Below, piece after piece: positions 1 through 9,098 of a stretch of 64,000 nt of DNA. Where the stretch lies: positions 1 through 64,000 of the forward strand of contig CANQJH010000005.1 of NCBI GenBank assembly GCA_947624195.1, in the 5' to 3' direction. This DNA comes from an uncultured Clostridia bacterium (GTDB lineage Bacteria > Bacillota > Clostridia > TANB77 > CAG-508). The notes under the pieces were generated by a model. That model was not told the DNA's origin, did no database searches, and saw only the letters and a list, made by a program, of their open reading frames with translations. Made by a program: the position numbers and the translations under genes. Position 1 is the stretch's first letter. Every line of letters starts with the position of its first letter.

Positions 1-59
1 TATAATGCTTGCAATGATTTTAAAGCAAAATCAGGTGTACCTAAAAATACTATCTTCAT
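1..59 (-). CDS. fmt: Methionyl-tRNA formyltransferase, N-terminal fragment
   Basis: Reading leftward from the ATG at 59, the 19 visible codons begin MKIVFLGTPDFALKS, the first beta strand and nucleotide-binding loop typical of Fmt, which formylates initiator Met-tRNA with 10-formyl-THF. The gene runs off the left edge, so only the N-terminus is seen. It follows def on the same strand, the usual def-fmt pairing in Bacillota: Fmt adds the formyl group that Def later removes. The start has an odd leader, with the SD at 98-103 separated from the ATG by a hairpin. Confidence 0.85.
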   Translation of the reverse strand, partial: MKIVFLGTPDFALKSLQAL

Positions 60-103
60 TATATTTTTTCGCATAATGCAATAAACATTATGCGAATCTC
101 CTT
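60..103 (-). promoter_or_regulatory. fmt ribosome binding site with a hairpin spacer
   Basis: On the minus strand AAGGAG (103-98) is followed by one base, a perfect 11-bp inverted repeat (68-78 with 86-96, 7-nt loop), then 8 nt and the fmt ATG. The linear SD-to-ATG distance is about 38 nt, too long for initiation. With the hairpin folded, the effective spacing is 9 nt. This suggests that folding of the stem controls fmt translation, though a small palindromic insertion is also possible. Confidence 0.6.
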
Positions 104-157
104 ATACCTTATTTAGGTTTTTGATAAAACCTATAAAAATTACTTTTTTATTAACTC

Positions 158-649
158 TTAATTGTTTGTATCTTCTTCGTTTTCTAAATATTCAAGTGTT
201 CCCGGTTCCATTATATCTACAAATAATTTGCCATCTAAATGATCTATCTCGTGACATAGTGCTTCAGCCAGCAAGCCCTTTCCTTTAACTGTAATAGATT
301 TGCCATTTTCATCTAAAGCTTTTACAGTAACATCATTTGGTCTTACAACTTTTGCAAACTTATTTGGAAAACTTAAGCAACCCTCTTGAAATTCCTCACT
401 GCCTTTGGCCTTTACTATTTCAGGATTAATTAGTTTTAAAGATGGGGTTCCATCATAATTTACATCTATTACTATAATTCTTTTCAAAACTCCCACTTGA
501 ACTGCTGAAATTCCAACTCCATTTGCAGCATGCATCGTTTCGTCCATATCATTTATTAGTTCTCTTATTTTATCATCAATTACTTCAACTTTTCTTGATT
601 TTTTTCTAAGGATTTCATCTCCCTCAAGTCTTATTTCTCTTAGTGCCAT
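158..649 (-). CDS. def: Peptide deformylase
   Basis: 163 aa, the normal length for this enzyme. It removes the N-formyl group from nascent proteins at the ribosome exit, using a bound divalent metal. All three family motifs are present: GVGISAVQ (44-51), EGCLS (89-93, metal ligand Cys91) and HEIDH (133-137, ligands His133 and His137, catalytic Glu134). The ATG at 649 has an AGGAGGAGT site just upstream. It sits between priA and fmt on the minus strand; the 177-nt gap to priA contains a 7-bp stem-loop. Confidence 0.95.
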   Translation of the reverse strand: MALREIRLEGDEILRKKSRKVEVIDDKIRELINDMDETMHAANGVGISAVQVGVLKRIIVIDVNYDGTPSLKLINPEIVKAKGSEEFQEGCLSFPNKFAKVVRPNDVTVKALDENGKSITVKGKGLLAEALCHEIDHLDGKLFVDIMEPGTLEYLENEEDTNN

Positions 650-697
650 TACTCCTCCTTTTATTGTTATATTCTTTACTGTTATTTATATTTCATA

Positions 698-717
698 CAA
701 AATGCAATAACATTTTG
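698..717. repeat. Small palindrome in the priA-def gap
   Basis: A 7-bp perfect inverted repeat (698-704 with 711-717) with a 6-nt loop CAATAA. Its core AATGCAATAACATT nearly equals the core of the fmt leader hairpin (75-89), so the two may be related. Confidence 0.35.
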
Positions 718-826
718 CTATAATTGCTCCTATTATAAAAATTTACCGAAAGTTCCTTGGTTTATTACTAACATATAACAAAAATACTATAATCTCCAAA
801 GTTTTTAAACAGATTTTAGATAATTC

Positions 827-3046
827 CTAGAGCATATTGTTTGGATTTAATTCAACTGCCACTCTAGCTGTTGTTGTTTTCATTTTGTAAAATTCATTTA
901 AGCTGTCATTTAGTAAATTTTTTATTCTCTCATCATATTTGCATTTTATGATTATTCTCATACGAAATCTGTCTTTAATTTTGTCAATTGGTGACGGTAC
1001 TGGGCTGTAAAGCAACAGTCCAAATTTTTCATCAATTACCCTCTTCTTCAAATATGCATGAATTTTTTTTGCAACAGCTTGCAATTCTGCTATATTTTTA
1101 GCAGACATATCCATTACTATTATATCGCAAAATGGCGGATATTTCAACTGTTTTCTTATATCTATTTCTGTATTGTAAAACAAATTGTAATCTTGTGATT
1201 TTGAAAATTCTATTGCATAATTGTCTGGATTGTATGTTTGAATTATAACTCTGCCCTCATCTTTTTCTCTACCTGCTCGCCCAGCAACTTGAGTTAAAAT
1301 TTGAAAAGTTTTTTCATTAGCTCTAAAGTCGCCAATATTTAAGCTTCCATCAGCTGCAATTACTCCTACTAAAGTTACATTTGGAAAATGATGACCTTTA
1401 ACCACCATTTGAGTTCCTATTAAAATGTCAATGTTTTCATCTTTGAATTTATTTAAAATTTGCTCGTGTGAGTTCTTTTTTGATACTGTATCAACATCCA
1501 TTCTAATTGTTGTTGCATCTGGAAACATTGCTTTTATTTCATCTTCTAACTTTTGAGTACCTGCTCCAAAATATTTAATATTTTTGCTTTTGCACTCTGG
1601 ACACTCAGTCAGTTCGTTTTGTTCATACCCACAGTAGTGGCATTTAAGTTTATGCTGATATTTATGATATGTTAAAGTTATATCACATCTTTTGCATTTT
1701 ACAGTGTATCCACAATCTCTACACATTACAAATGTAGAAAACCCTCTTCTATTCAAATATAGAATTGTTTGCTTTTTCCTTTCTAAATTTTTTTCAATTT
1801 CTTCTTTTAGTTTTCTACTTATCATTGACTTATTGCCAGAAGATAATTCTTGTCTTAAGTCAACTATTTCAACTGTTGGAAGTGACGAATTATTTGCTCT
1901 TTTGGTTAAGCTTAAAAGTTTATAATCTCCATTTTGGGTTTTATAAAATGAATTCATATCAGGAGTTGCACTTCCTAAAACAAGTGGAATATTTTTATTT
2001 TCAGCCAAATATTCTGCGACTTCTCTTGCATCATATCTAGGTGCCATCTCTGACTGATAAGATTCATCATGTTCTTCATCTATAATAATTAATCCCAGAT
2101 TTTGTGCAGGGCAAAAGATTGCTGACCTAGCTCCTATGACTATTTTAGCCTCTCCAGTTTTTATCTTGTTCCATTGGTCATATCTTTCCCCTATTGATAG
2201 TTTACTATGTAAAACTGCAATTTGTTCCTCACCAAATCTTGAAATAAATCTATCCACTGTTTGAGGTGTAAGAGAAATTTCCGGAACTAACATTATGCTA
2301 GTTTTGTTTTGTTTTAGCATTTTGCCAATTAATCTTAGATAAATTTCTGTTTTTCCCGAGCCTGTTATACCATGCAACAAATACTTTCCGCTATTTTGAA
2401 TTGAATTATAAGCTGTTTCTTGCTCATCAGTCAAGTCCAAATCCACAGTTTTCACAACTGCCTTGTGCAAAAATGGATTTCTTTCAACTTGCACATTGTT
2501 AGTTTCCAAGTATCCATTTTTTATAAGAGTTTTAACAATGCTACTCGATGCATCAGTAAAAAGTTCAATGTCTTGCACAGTCGCATTTCCATTATTAATA
2601 ATAAACTCTAAAATATTTTTTTGCTTTTCAGATTTTATTTTACCCGCTTCAATGTCTTGCTGGGTTTCTTCTACATCTTTTGCCAAAGTAATAAAATTAA
2701 CCGTTTTTTCTTTTACTCTATTCGAAATATTTTTTGATGTTCTGCCTGGTGGTAACATCAGCCTTAAACAGTCTGCAATGTTACAAAAATATCTGCTTGC
2801 CATCCATTTAGCAAGGTTTATGTATTCTTCAGCTATTTGCTCTTTTTGAAGACTTGCTATAGGTTTTACTTTATACTCTGAATTTTCTTTTATATTGACA
2901 ACTATACCCTCTTCCAAAGATTTTTTGTTTCCAAAAGGCACAAAAACTCTAGCCCCAACCTTTACTTCCATATCAACTGGGATTTCATAATCAAATATTC
3001 TGTTCAAAGTTTTCACACTACTATCAATTATTACTTCTGCTATCAT
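827..3046 (-). CDS. priA: Primosomal protein N' (replication restart helicase PriA)
   Basis: 739 aa superfamily 2 helicase that reloads the replisome at stalled forks. Visible features are an N-terminal DNA-binding region, Walker A GITGSGKT (226-233), Walker B DEEH (323-326), motif III GSATP (358-362), and the two-zinc cluster of eight cysteines (442, 445, 451, 454, 469, 472, 482, 485) that separates this family from other helicases. The ATG at 3046 lies two bases beyond the folD stop, with GGGACTAGGA as its ribosome site, so it is probably translationally coupled to folD. Confidence 0.96.
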   Translation of the reverse strand: MIAEVIIDSSVKTLNRIFDYEIPVDMEVKVGARVFVPFGNKKSLEEGIVVNIKENSEYKVKPIASLQKEQIAEEYINLAKWMASRYFCNIADCLRLMLPPGRTSKNISNRVKEKTVNFITLAKDVEETQQDIEAGKIKSEKQKNILEFIINNGNATVQDIELFTDASSSIVKTLIKNGYLETNNVQVERNPFLHKAVVKTVDLDLTDEQETAYNSIQNSGKYLLHGITGSGKTEIYLRLIGKMLKQNKTSIMLVPEISLTPQTVDRFISRFGEEQIAVLHSKLSIGERYDQWNKIKTGEAKIVIGARSAIFCPAQNLGLIIIDEEHDESYQSEMAPRYDAREVAEYLAENKNIPLVLGSATPDMNSFYKTQNGDYKLLSLTKRANNSSLPTVEIVDLRQELSSGNKSMISRKLKEEIEKNLERKKQTILYLNRRGFSTFVMCRDCGYTVKCKRCDITLTYHKYQHKLKCHYCGYEQNELTECPECKSKNIKYFGAGTQKLEDEIKAMFPDATTIRMDVDTVSKKNSHEQILNKFKDENIDILIGTQMVVKGHHFPNVTLVGVIAADGSLNIGDFRANEKTFQILTQVAGRAGREKDEGRVIIQTYNPDNYAIEFSKSQDYNLFYNTEIDIRKQLKYPPFCDIIVMDMSAKNIAELQAVAKKIHAYLKKRVIDEKFGLLLYSPVPSPIDKIKDRFRMRIIIKCKYDERIKNLLNDSLNEFYKMKTTTARVAVELNPNNML

Positions 3047-3048
3047 TC

Positions 3049-3897
3049 CTAGTCCCTTTTCATATGCCTCAACTCATGAGCTTTTACAACATTATTCATA
3101 AGCATTGCAATTGTCATTGGTCCTACTCCACCAGGTACCGGTGTGATGTATGATGCCTTTTTAGAAACCCCGTCAAAATCAACATCTCCACAAAGTTTAC
3201 CCTCATCATTTCTATTCATTCCAACATCAATGATAACCGCTCCCTCTTTTACCATATCAGCTGTTATAATTGCCCTTTTTCCAACTGCTGCAACTATTAC
3301 ATCTGCATCTTTTAATTCTTCTTTCAAATCTTTAGTTTTTGAATGGCAAATTGTAACTGTCGCATTTTTAGAAAGCAAGCATTGAGCCATTGGCTTTCCT
3401 ACTATATTGCTTCTTCCAACTATAACAGCTTTTTTACCCTCTAAATCTATATTATATTTTTCAAAAATTTTCATAATTCCATATGGTGTACAAGGAACAA
3501 ATCCATCCTCGCCAATCGTTAATTTTCCAACATTATATGGATTAAATCCATCCACATCTTTTTCAGGAGAAATCCTTGCAAAAGCCTCTTGTATATTAAG
3601 TCCTGCCGGAATCGGACTTTGTAGTAAAATTCCGTCAACTTTTTCATCATTATTAAGTTTATCAATAAGCTCCAATAATTCTTCCTGTGTTGTTTCGTTT
3701 GGAAGTAAGTACTCTTCAAACTTTATTCCCACTTCATCACAAGCTTTGCTTTTATTACGCACATACACTTTTGAAGCCTCATCGTCACCACATAAGATAA
3801 CTGCAAGCATTGGCGACAATTTTTCTTTTTCAACTTTTTCTTTTAATTTTAGTCTAATTTCCATAGCCAATTCTTTTCCATTTAATAATACAGACAT
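3049..3897 (-). CDS. folD: Bifunctional methylene-THF dehydrogenase / methenyl-THF cyclohydrolase
   Basis: 282 aa, standard FolD length. It interconverts 5,10-methylene-, 5,10-methenyl- and 10-formyl-tetrahydrofolate in the cytosol. The active-site YVRNK (Tyr45, Lys49), LLQSPIP (91-97), the NADP-binding stretch GRSNIVGKPM (161-170) and the C-terminal PGGVGPMT (255-262) are all intact. It heads folD-priA-def-fmt. Its product 10-formyl-THF is the substrate of Fmt, so this order puts formyl donor supply and Met-tRNA formylation in one transcript. Upstream is a 24-bp tandem repeat. Confidence 0.96.
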   Translation of the reverse strand: MSVLLNGKELAMEIRLKLKEKVEKEKLSPMLAVILCGDDEASKVYVRNKSKACDEVGIKFEEYLLPNETTQEELLELIDKLNNDEKVDGILLQSPIPAGLNIQEAFARISPEKDVDGFNPYNVGKLTIGEDGFVPCTPYGIMKIFEKYNIDLEGKKAVIVGRSNIVGKPMAQCLLSKNATVTICHSKTKDLKEELKDADVIVAAVGKRAIITADMVKEGAVIIDVGMNRNDEGKLCGDVDFDGVSKKASYITPVPGGVGPMTIAMLMNNVVKAHELRHMKRD

Positions 3898-3920
3898 ACT
3901 ACTTATCTCCTTTAATTAAA

Positions 3921-4040
3921 ATACATATTTTGATACCTTTTCTTATACATACTTTGATACCATTTCTTACACATATTTCGATACTATTGCTTGTACATAT
4001 TTTGATGCCGTTTCTTGTGCATATTTTAATATCATTTGAT
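3921..4040. repeat. Five tandem 24-bp repeats upstream of folD
   Basis: Five consecutive 24-bp units start at 3921, 3945, 3969, 3993 and 4017, each near the consensus ATACATATTTTGATACCATT plus TCTT. The first four agree well and the fifth is more diverged. They occupy the leader or promoter region of folD (ATG at 3897). There are no spacers and no dyad, so this is not CRISPR. The rest of the 3898-4256 gap is plain AT-rich DNA plus a terminator at 4165-4214. Confidence 0.85.
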
Positions 4041-4164
4041 ATCATATATTTGCTATAACTTTATAACTACGCTTTTATATTATCATAATCTACTTGCAAA
4101 ATCAATTACTATTTATCCATTAATACATTTATTTTCTTGCACTTAAAATTCATAATTTCTAGCT

Positions 4165-4214
4165 AAAAAATAACTATACCTATGATTAGATTTAACATAA
4201 ATATAGTTATTTTT
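4165..4214. terminator. Terminator downstream of the Rpn-like gene
   Basis: Stem AAAAATAACTATA (about 4166-4178) pairs with TATAGTTATTTTT (4202-4214). On the minus strand it ends in a run of six T, placing a terminator about 45 nt past the stop of the gene at 4257. The stem word AATAACTAT recurs in the elements at 7.0, 32.9 and 51.8 kb. Confidence 0.6.
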
Positions 4215-4256
4215 AAACAAATTATGTGCTTGCTATTCAGCCAAAGCATTAGTCTG

Positions 4257-4967
4257 TTAGCTAAGAATTGTCTTCTTTATTTTTTCTAGTTCTTCTTGGG
4301 TTATTTGGGTAATCTTTTTTATTAATTTTTCATCTATTTTATTCTCTAGCATTGATTTCACTATTTCTTTAGTTTTTTCAGCTTTTCCTTGTTTTTTGCC
4401 ACGCTCTTCGCCTATTTTTTTGCCGCGTTCTTCGCCTATTTGCTCGCCTATTTTTTTGCCACGCTCTTCACCTATTTGCTCACCCAACTTTCTTCCTTGT
4501 TCTTCTCCTTTTGCCCTTATTGCATTTTCATCCCATATCGCTTTCTGTCTTAAAAAGGCTAGTCTTTCCATTTCTTCATCTTCAGTCATTTCTTTAACTT
4601 TTACTACCGCTTTCTTAATCTCTTTATTCTCATCCATTATTTGACTCATCTCCTTTGCGTTAGGATCGTCTATGAATATCATCCATTGTGCTTTCTCATT
4701 TCGATTGTCTTTCTCATACATTGCTTTCGCTCTCTTTAAGTTTATTATACGCATTTCAAAATCGTCTGTCAAGATTTTCTCTCGTTTTTTCGTCTCTATG
4801 ATTTTCCATATTGTTTCCATTTCTTTGAATTCTTCTAGCTCTTCTAACTCAAAATCTATTGTTATTTTGTTTATTTTTTCTTCTAATAATACTTCTACAA
4901 ATGATTTTGTTATTTCTTCATTGTCTTTGCTAAACAAACATTGAAATACTATGTCTATCTTATGCAA
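4257..4967 (-). CDS. Rpn/PD-(D/E)XK transposase-like protein lacking its catalytic core
   Basis: 236 aa. Rpn proteins are PD-(D/E)XK DNA endonucleases that promote recombination. The N-terminus keeps the family opening (D-I-V-F-Q-C-L-F, then a helix), and the C-terminal half keeps the conserved late region followed by the Gly/Glu/Arg/Lys-rich tail. The middle, where Asp and Glu-x-Lys of the nuclease should lie, is absent: residue ~45 runs straight into the late region. The tail repeats GEERGKKIGEQ units, matched by a tandem repeat in the DNA at about 4390-4480. The start (TTG at 4967) is uncertain because the GGGGAG site is about 14 nt away. Probably catalytically dead. Confidence 0.7.
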   Translation of the reverse strand: MHKIDIVFQCLFSKDNEEITKSFVEVLLEEKINKITIDFELEELEEFKEMETIWKIIETKKREKILTDDFEMRIINLKRAKAMYEKDNRNEKAQWMIFIDDPNAKEMSQIMDENKEIKKAVVKVKEMTEDEEMERLAFLRQKAIWDENAIRAKGEEQGRKLGEQIGEERGKKIGEQIGEERGKKIGEERGKKQGKAEKTKEIVKSMLENKIDEKLIKKITQITQEELEKIKKTILS

Positions 4968-5163
4968 TTAATTTTATTATCACTCCCCTCATGCTAAATA
5001 AAAAAATTAAATATAAGAAAATTAATATCTCATATTGTATGACATTATTTACCATTTGTCAACAGAAATCGTATGACTAGATGTGACCTTTTTCGACAAA
5101 AAAATAGTGCATAAATTTTATTATTGTTTCAAAATTTACAACTATATAATACACTATCAGTAC

Positions 5164-5358
5164 AAACATAAATATATTGTCTTCGAATAAGCCTCGCAGG
5201 GACCAACCGGAGCGTCAGCGGAGGTCGAATAAAGCAAATTACATACAAGCGCCCAATGGCATTATGTATGCTATTGGAAGTAAACTAATTGCAAAGCCAT
5301 TAGTGGTCTTATGGAATTTGCGACAGCAAGGCATGAGAAGACAACTATATTTATGTTT
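5164..5358. repeat. Dispersed palindromic element, copy A
   Basis: A roughly 195-bp element in the 4968-5586 gap. Its ends are a 20-21 bp inverted repeat (5164-5182 with 5338-5358, one bulge). The GC-richer centre is about 85% like copy B at 32752-32954 in inverted orientation, and a 5' part is also found at 51.9 kb. A 62-codon reading frame crosses it, but copy B does not preserve it outside the shared core and its ribosome site is poor, so I treat the element as non-coding. The rest of the gap holds only the promoter at 5461. Confidence 0.85.
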
Positions 5359-5460
5359 TTTATAATTTATATGAAAAGACACCTAATATTTATTTTGTCA
5401 TGATCATCAACAACTCATAATTTTTAACATTACAAATTGATTACAAATAATAATTTTGTG

Positions 5461-5489
5461 TTGATTATAAAAATAGTTTATGATATAAT
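5461..5489 (+). promoter_or_regulatory. Sigma-A type promoter of the vWA gene
   Basis: TTGATT at 5461-5466, a 17-bp spacer, and TATAAT at 5484-5489. Transcription would start near 5496, giving a leader of about 90 nt before the ATG at 5587. Confidence 0.8.
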
Positions 5490-5586
5490 TTAACAAAATT
5501 AATTATTTTTTTAATATTGTTTATACTATATATAAATTAATTATTTAAAATTGATTTATATAAATAAACATAATAAGGAGTGAAAT

Positions 5587-7002
5587 ATGAAAAAATTTTT
5601 TAAAGTTACAATTTTATTATTAGTTGTTCTTTTAATATCATCAGTATGTTTTGCTGCTGAACCAGTTGCAAAAGGTGATGCTACTATGATATTAGTTGAG
5701 GACAATGTTAATTCAATGACATTTGGACGTTATGGTGAATTTGAGAAAAAAATGACTCAAATTGATACGCAAAACAAAACAATTGATATTAGACTAACTG
5801 CTGAAAATCATCAAGAAGCTTTAGCTAATCTAAATGCAGAAGTCGTATTATTAATTGATGCTTCAAACAGTATGTCTACAAATCGTGTAGTGGTTAATGA
5901 CGAACCAATGACCAGAAAACAATTAGTTTTAAATGCTGCAAGTCAATTAATTGACCAATTACTTACTAGTACAGAAAATATTAAACTAGGCGTTGTAGAG
6001 TTTGCTACAAGTACTATTCCATCTGAAGAAGGAACAGATAAAGACGCTAAGATAATTACTTCAACCTTAACCGATGATCCTGATGAATTAGAATCTGCAC
6101 TATCTACTGTAGCTAGTGATACAATGGGAGCTAGAACAGATATTGAAGTTGGATTAGAGACAGCTGAACAATTATTAAATACATCTGATAATTCAAGTGC
6201 TAATAAATACATTATTGTTTTAACAGATGCTATTCCTAACACAGCAAAAGGTGTCAAGTCAGATACTTACACAGAAAAATCTGCTGACCCTACTAAAGCT
6301 AAATTAACTGAATTAGACAGAAAAGGCATTAATGTTATTTCTATGTTGATTAATATATCTAATGATGATATAAAAGTTAGTGGTAGACCTGAGCAAGCAA
6401 CATTTAAAACATACAAGGACGTTGCTGAATACGTTTTTGGTACGGTTTTGAAACCAACAGCTGGTTCTGTATACTATGTTACAGATGAGCAAGTTGTTAA
6501 TACTGTTACAAAAAGTATTTATGGCGAATTAATACCAGAAAATGAGTATAAATTAACAAATATAGTTATTAAGGATTACTTTCCTCAAAATATTATAGAC
6601 AATTTTGACTTTGCATTACTAACTAGTCCTGAAATTGGAGAAGTTACAGCAGAAGTAAATAGAAGCGATAATTCTATTACTTGGACAATATCAGAATTAG
6701 AGCCTGGAGCAGTTGCTACATTTACTTATAGATTAACTTTAAAAGAAACATTTTCAAGTGATATAGTTGGATTAAATCTACCAACAAATAGCAATGTAAC
6801 AATAGATTATGAAGAAAATGAAGTTCCTGGAGAACAAAAACATAATAACAAAGCCCCTGTTGTTGCTTTAGATGTTCCTGCTCCAAAAGAAATTCCTCAA
6901 ACAGGTTCAAATATACCAGCCATTTCTGCAGGTTTAGTTTCAGTTGCATCAGTAGTAGCAGTAGCTAGCTTCATAGTATTTAAGAGAATTAAACTAAAAT
7001 AA
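5587..7002 (+). CDS. Sortase-anchored von Willebrand factor A domain surface protein
   Basis: 471 aa. It opens with a Sec signal peptide (charged MKK, hydrophobic stretch to about residue 23, cleavage near CFA-AEP). A vWA domain follows with an intact MIDAS start DASNS (Asp91, Ser93, Ser95). After that comes a beta-rich region like the repeat domains of Gram-positive pilin and adhesin proteins. The C-terminus has IPQTG (436-440), a hydrophobic segment and a KRIKLK tail, a variant LPXTG sortase signal. The mature protein should be covalently attached to the cell wall, with a metal-dependent ligand site. No sortase gene is in the window. SD AAGGAG lies 6 nt before the ATG. Ligand unknown. Confidence 0.85.
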   Translation: MKKFFKVTILLLVVLLISSVCFAAEPVAKGDATMILVEDNVNSMTFGRYGEFEKKMTQIDTQNKTIDIRLTAENHQEALANLNAEVVLLIDASNSMSTNRVVVNDEPMTRKQLVLNAASQLIDQLLTSTENIKLGVVEFATSTIPSEEGTDKDAKIITSTLTDDPDELESALSTVASDTMGARTDIEVGLETAEQLLNTSDNSSANKYIIVLTDAIPNTAKGVKSDTYTEKSADPTKAKLTELDRKGINVISMLINISNDDIKVSGRPEQATFKTYKDVAEYVFGTVLKPTAGSVYYVTDEQVVNTVTKSIYGELIPENEYKLTNIVIKDYFPQNIIDNFDFALLTSPEIGEVTAEVNRSDNSITWTISELEPGAVATFTYRLTLKETFSSDIVGLNLPTNSNVTIDYEENEVPGEQKHNNKAPVVALDVPAPKEIPQTGSNIPAISAGLVSVASVVAVASFIVFKRIKLK

Positions 7003-7043
7003 TTAAACGATAGTTAAATATATTATAATAAATCAAAAAACAT

Positions 7044-7091
7044 AAAAAATAGTTATTTGCGCGGCGTATTCGTAGATAACTATTTTCTTTT
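7044..7091. terminator. Bidirectional terminator, minimal form of the palindromic element (copy D)
   Basis: AAAATAGTTAT (7046-7056) pairs with ATAACTATTTT (7076-7086). The 19-nt loop contains GCGCGGCGTATTC, matching GCGCGGCTTATTC at one end of copy B. It lies between the convergent genes 5587-7002 and 7114-7632, with T-rich flanks on both sides, so it can stop transcription from both. It looks like copy B with its interior deleted. Confidence 0.75.
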
Positions 7092-7113
7092 TATTTTGTT
7101 TAATAATAATTAA

Positions 7114-7632
7114 TCATTGTGTTACATCATCTAATACTTTTTCAATGTCTTCTAGATTTTTTGTGTTACCATTTACAAAAATTACAGTGTCTCCTAATCT
7201 TTCTATAACAATGCAATACTTCGCTGTAATTAGACTGTAAACCAATCCCTCTTTTTCATTTTCTTCAATTACTTTACTTTTTTCTTTTTGTTCTTCAAAT
7301 GAATTCTTATATACATTAAAAAATGAAGTTGCATATTTATCATCTGATAGCTTAATATATCTAATATTTATTACAGAACCTTTTGCTAAATATGCATTTG
7401 TGATTACAAATGATTCATTTGAATTATATTTATGTGTTTCGTCTATTACATTGTACCCATCTCTAGTCATAATCTGTTCAAATGTTTCAGTACTTACTGC
7501 TTTTTTCTCTTTTCTAGCAAATATAATTATTACAGTTATCGCTATCACTAATACTAATGCAATACTAATAATTATAAGAATATCTTTTAGATTTTTTTTA
7601 AATTTTTCGTTTTCTATAAGAGTTCTTTTCAT
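7114..7632 (-). CDS. Single-pass membrane protein of unknown function
   Basis: 172 aa, family not recognised. A charged N-terminus is followed by one strong transmembrane helix (about 17-40) ending in RKEKK, then a mainly polar extracytoplasmic domain with alternating beta-like segments. This indicates a membrane-anchored exported domain with no signal cleavage. Upstream of the ATG is AAGGGAG about 11 nt away. It is convergent with the vWA gene and divergent from the broken Rieske gene, so it is probably monocistronic. Confidence 0.7.
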   Translation of the reverse strand: MKRTLIENEKFKKNLKDILIIISIALVLVIAITVIIIFARKEKKAVSTETFEQIMTRDGYNVIDETHKYNSNESFVITNAYLAKGSVINIRYIKLSDDKYATSFFNVYKNSFEEQKEKSKVIEENEKEGLVYSLITAKYCIVIERLGDTVIFVNGNTKNLEDIEKVLDDVTQ

Positions 7633-7840
7633 ATAAAATTTAACTCCCTTCTAAAGGCATACATAAAAATCAATGAACATTTTCTCGCAAACTATTTTTG
7701 CCTTTTTTCATAAGTTCACATGTTTTTACTAATTATATTTAATATAACATATCAAAAATAAATATACAAGATTTTATTACATTTTTATAAATAATTTGGA
7801 TATACTAAAACTAAGAAAATATGTGAAAGGATTTTTTTGT

Positions 7841-9087
7841 ATGTCTTACTGGAACAATAACTATAAAGAAAAATATAATTTTGATAAGCTTGATAAAAAT
7901 ATCTCAACTGACATTTGTATAATTGGTGCTGGGCTTTGTGGTCTTACTACTGGATATTATCTATCTAAAGCTGGTAGAAAAGTTACAATTATTGAGCAGT
8001 CTAATGTTTGCTCGAGAACTAGCGGTTGTACGACTGGCAAAATTACAAGTCAACATGGTTTATTTTATGATTACTTAATTAAATCTTATGGGGTAAATTT
8101 TGCTCTAGATTATCTTGAGGTCAATCAAGATGCTATTCAAAATATTAATCAAATAGTTCAAGACGAAAAAATAAAATGTGATTTAATAAATTCATCCTCT
8201 TATGTATTTTGTGATAATAAGAGTGATTTAAGCTTATTTAATCAAGAAATATCAGCTTTAAATCGTATAAAAACGGAAGTAAATAATCCTTCTAATTATC
8301 AAGATTCAAAGAAATCAAAAGGTATTATTTTTGATGCAAAGTTTATAAAAAAATTAAATATACCAATTAAGAATTATGGTGGAATTGAATTTAAAAATCA
8401 AGCAATGTTCAACCCTAGAAAATACGCTTTTGGCTTAGTACAATCTATATTAAAAAACAATGGTGCAATTTATGAAAATACAAAAGCGACAAATATCAAA
8501 TATGAAAATAACTTATATAAAATTACGGCAAATGGTAAAACGGTTACAGCGCAATATGTTGTACTTGCAACGCACTTCCCTATCAAAAACTTCCCTACAT
8601 TGGTAATTTTTCTAAAATGCTTCCTAACATATATGTTGCTACTGGTTTTAAAAAATGGGGTATGACTCTTTCTAATGTCTCTGCTAAAATAATATCTGAT
8701 AAAATTTTAGGAGTTAAAAATAAATATGAATACTTGTTTTCTCCTTCACGAATTCAAGCTATTAAAAATTCTAAGGCTTTTGGTGAGCAGATGAAGGAAA
8801 CAATTTATTCAATCGCTATAAACAAATTGAAACTACCTAATGAAACTTTAAAGGATGTCAAAAATAATACTGGCAAAATTGTTTTATTTAATGGTAAGAA
8901 AATAGGAGTTTATAAAGATAAAGATGGGACTTGTTTTTTAGTAAAGCCAATTTGTACTCATTTAAAATGTGAGCTACAATTTAATTCTACTGATAAGACT
9001 TGGGATTGTCCTTGTCATGGTTCAAGATTTTCTTATACTGGTGAAGTAATTAATAATCCGGCAATTTTCAATTTAGACACATTGTAA
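7841..9087 (+). pseudogene. FAD-dependent oxidoreductase with Rieske domain, broken by an internal deletion and frameshift
   Basis: The ATG at 7841 follows AAAGGA. The first part has an FAD Rossmann motif (IIGAGLCGLTTGYYLS) and runs to about 8590. The rest continues in another frame with PYIGNFS, YVATGFKKWGMT, and a C-terminal Rieske cluster CTH...CPCH. Intact relatives are about 500 aa and carry some 100 more residues between ATHFP and PYIG, so a segment is missing and the frame is shifted at the join. The word CTTCCCTA occurs on both sides of the join (about 8576 and 8591), which fits deletion at a short repeat. Intact relatives couple amino-acid or amine oxidation to a [2Fe-2S] centre. Confidence 0.85.
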
Positions 9088-9098
9088 AATTTAAAAAT

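Noticed and set aside
3921-4040. CRISPR array
   Set aside because: The repeats are directly adjacent with no spacers, lack a palindromic core, and no cas genes are present.
5177-5365. A 62-codon plus-strand reading frame in the accessory region
   Set aside because: It lies inside dispersed element copy A. Copy B does not keep the full frame and the ribosome site is poor, so it is treated as non-coding repeat.
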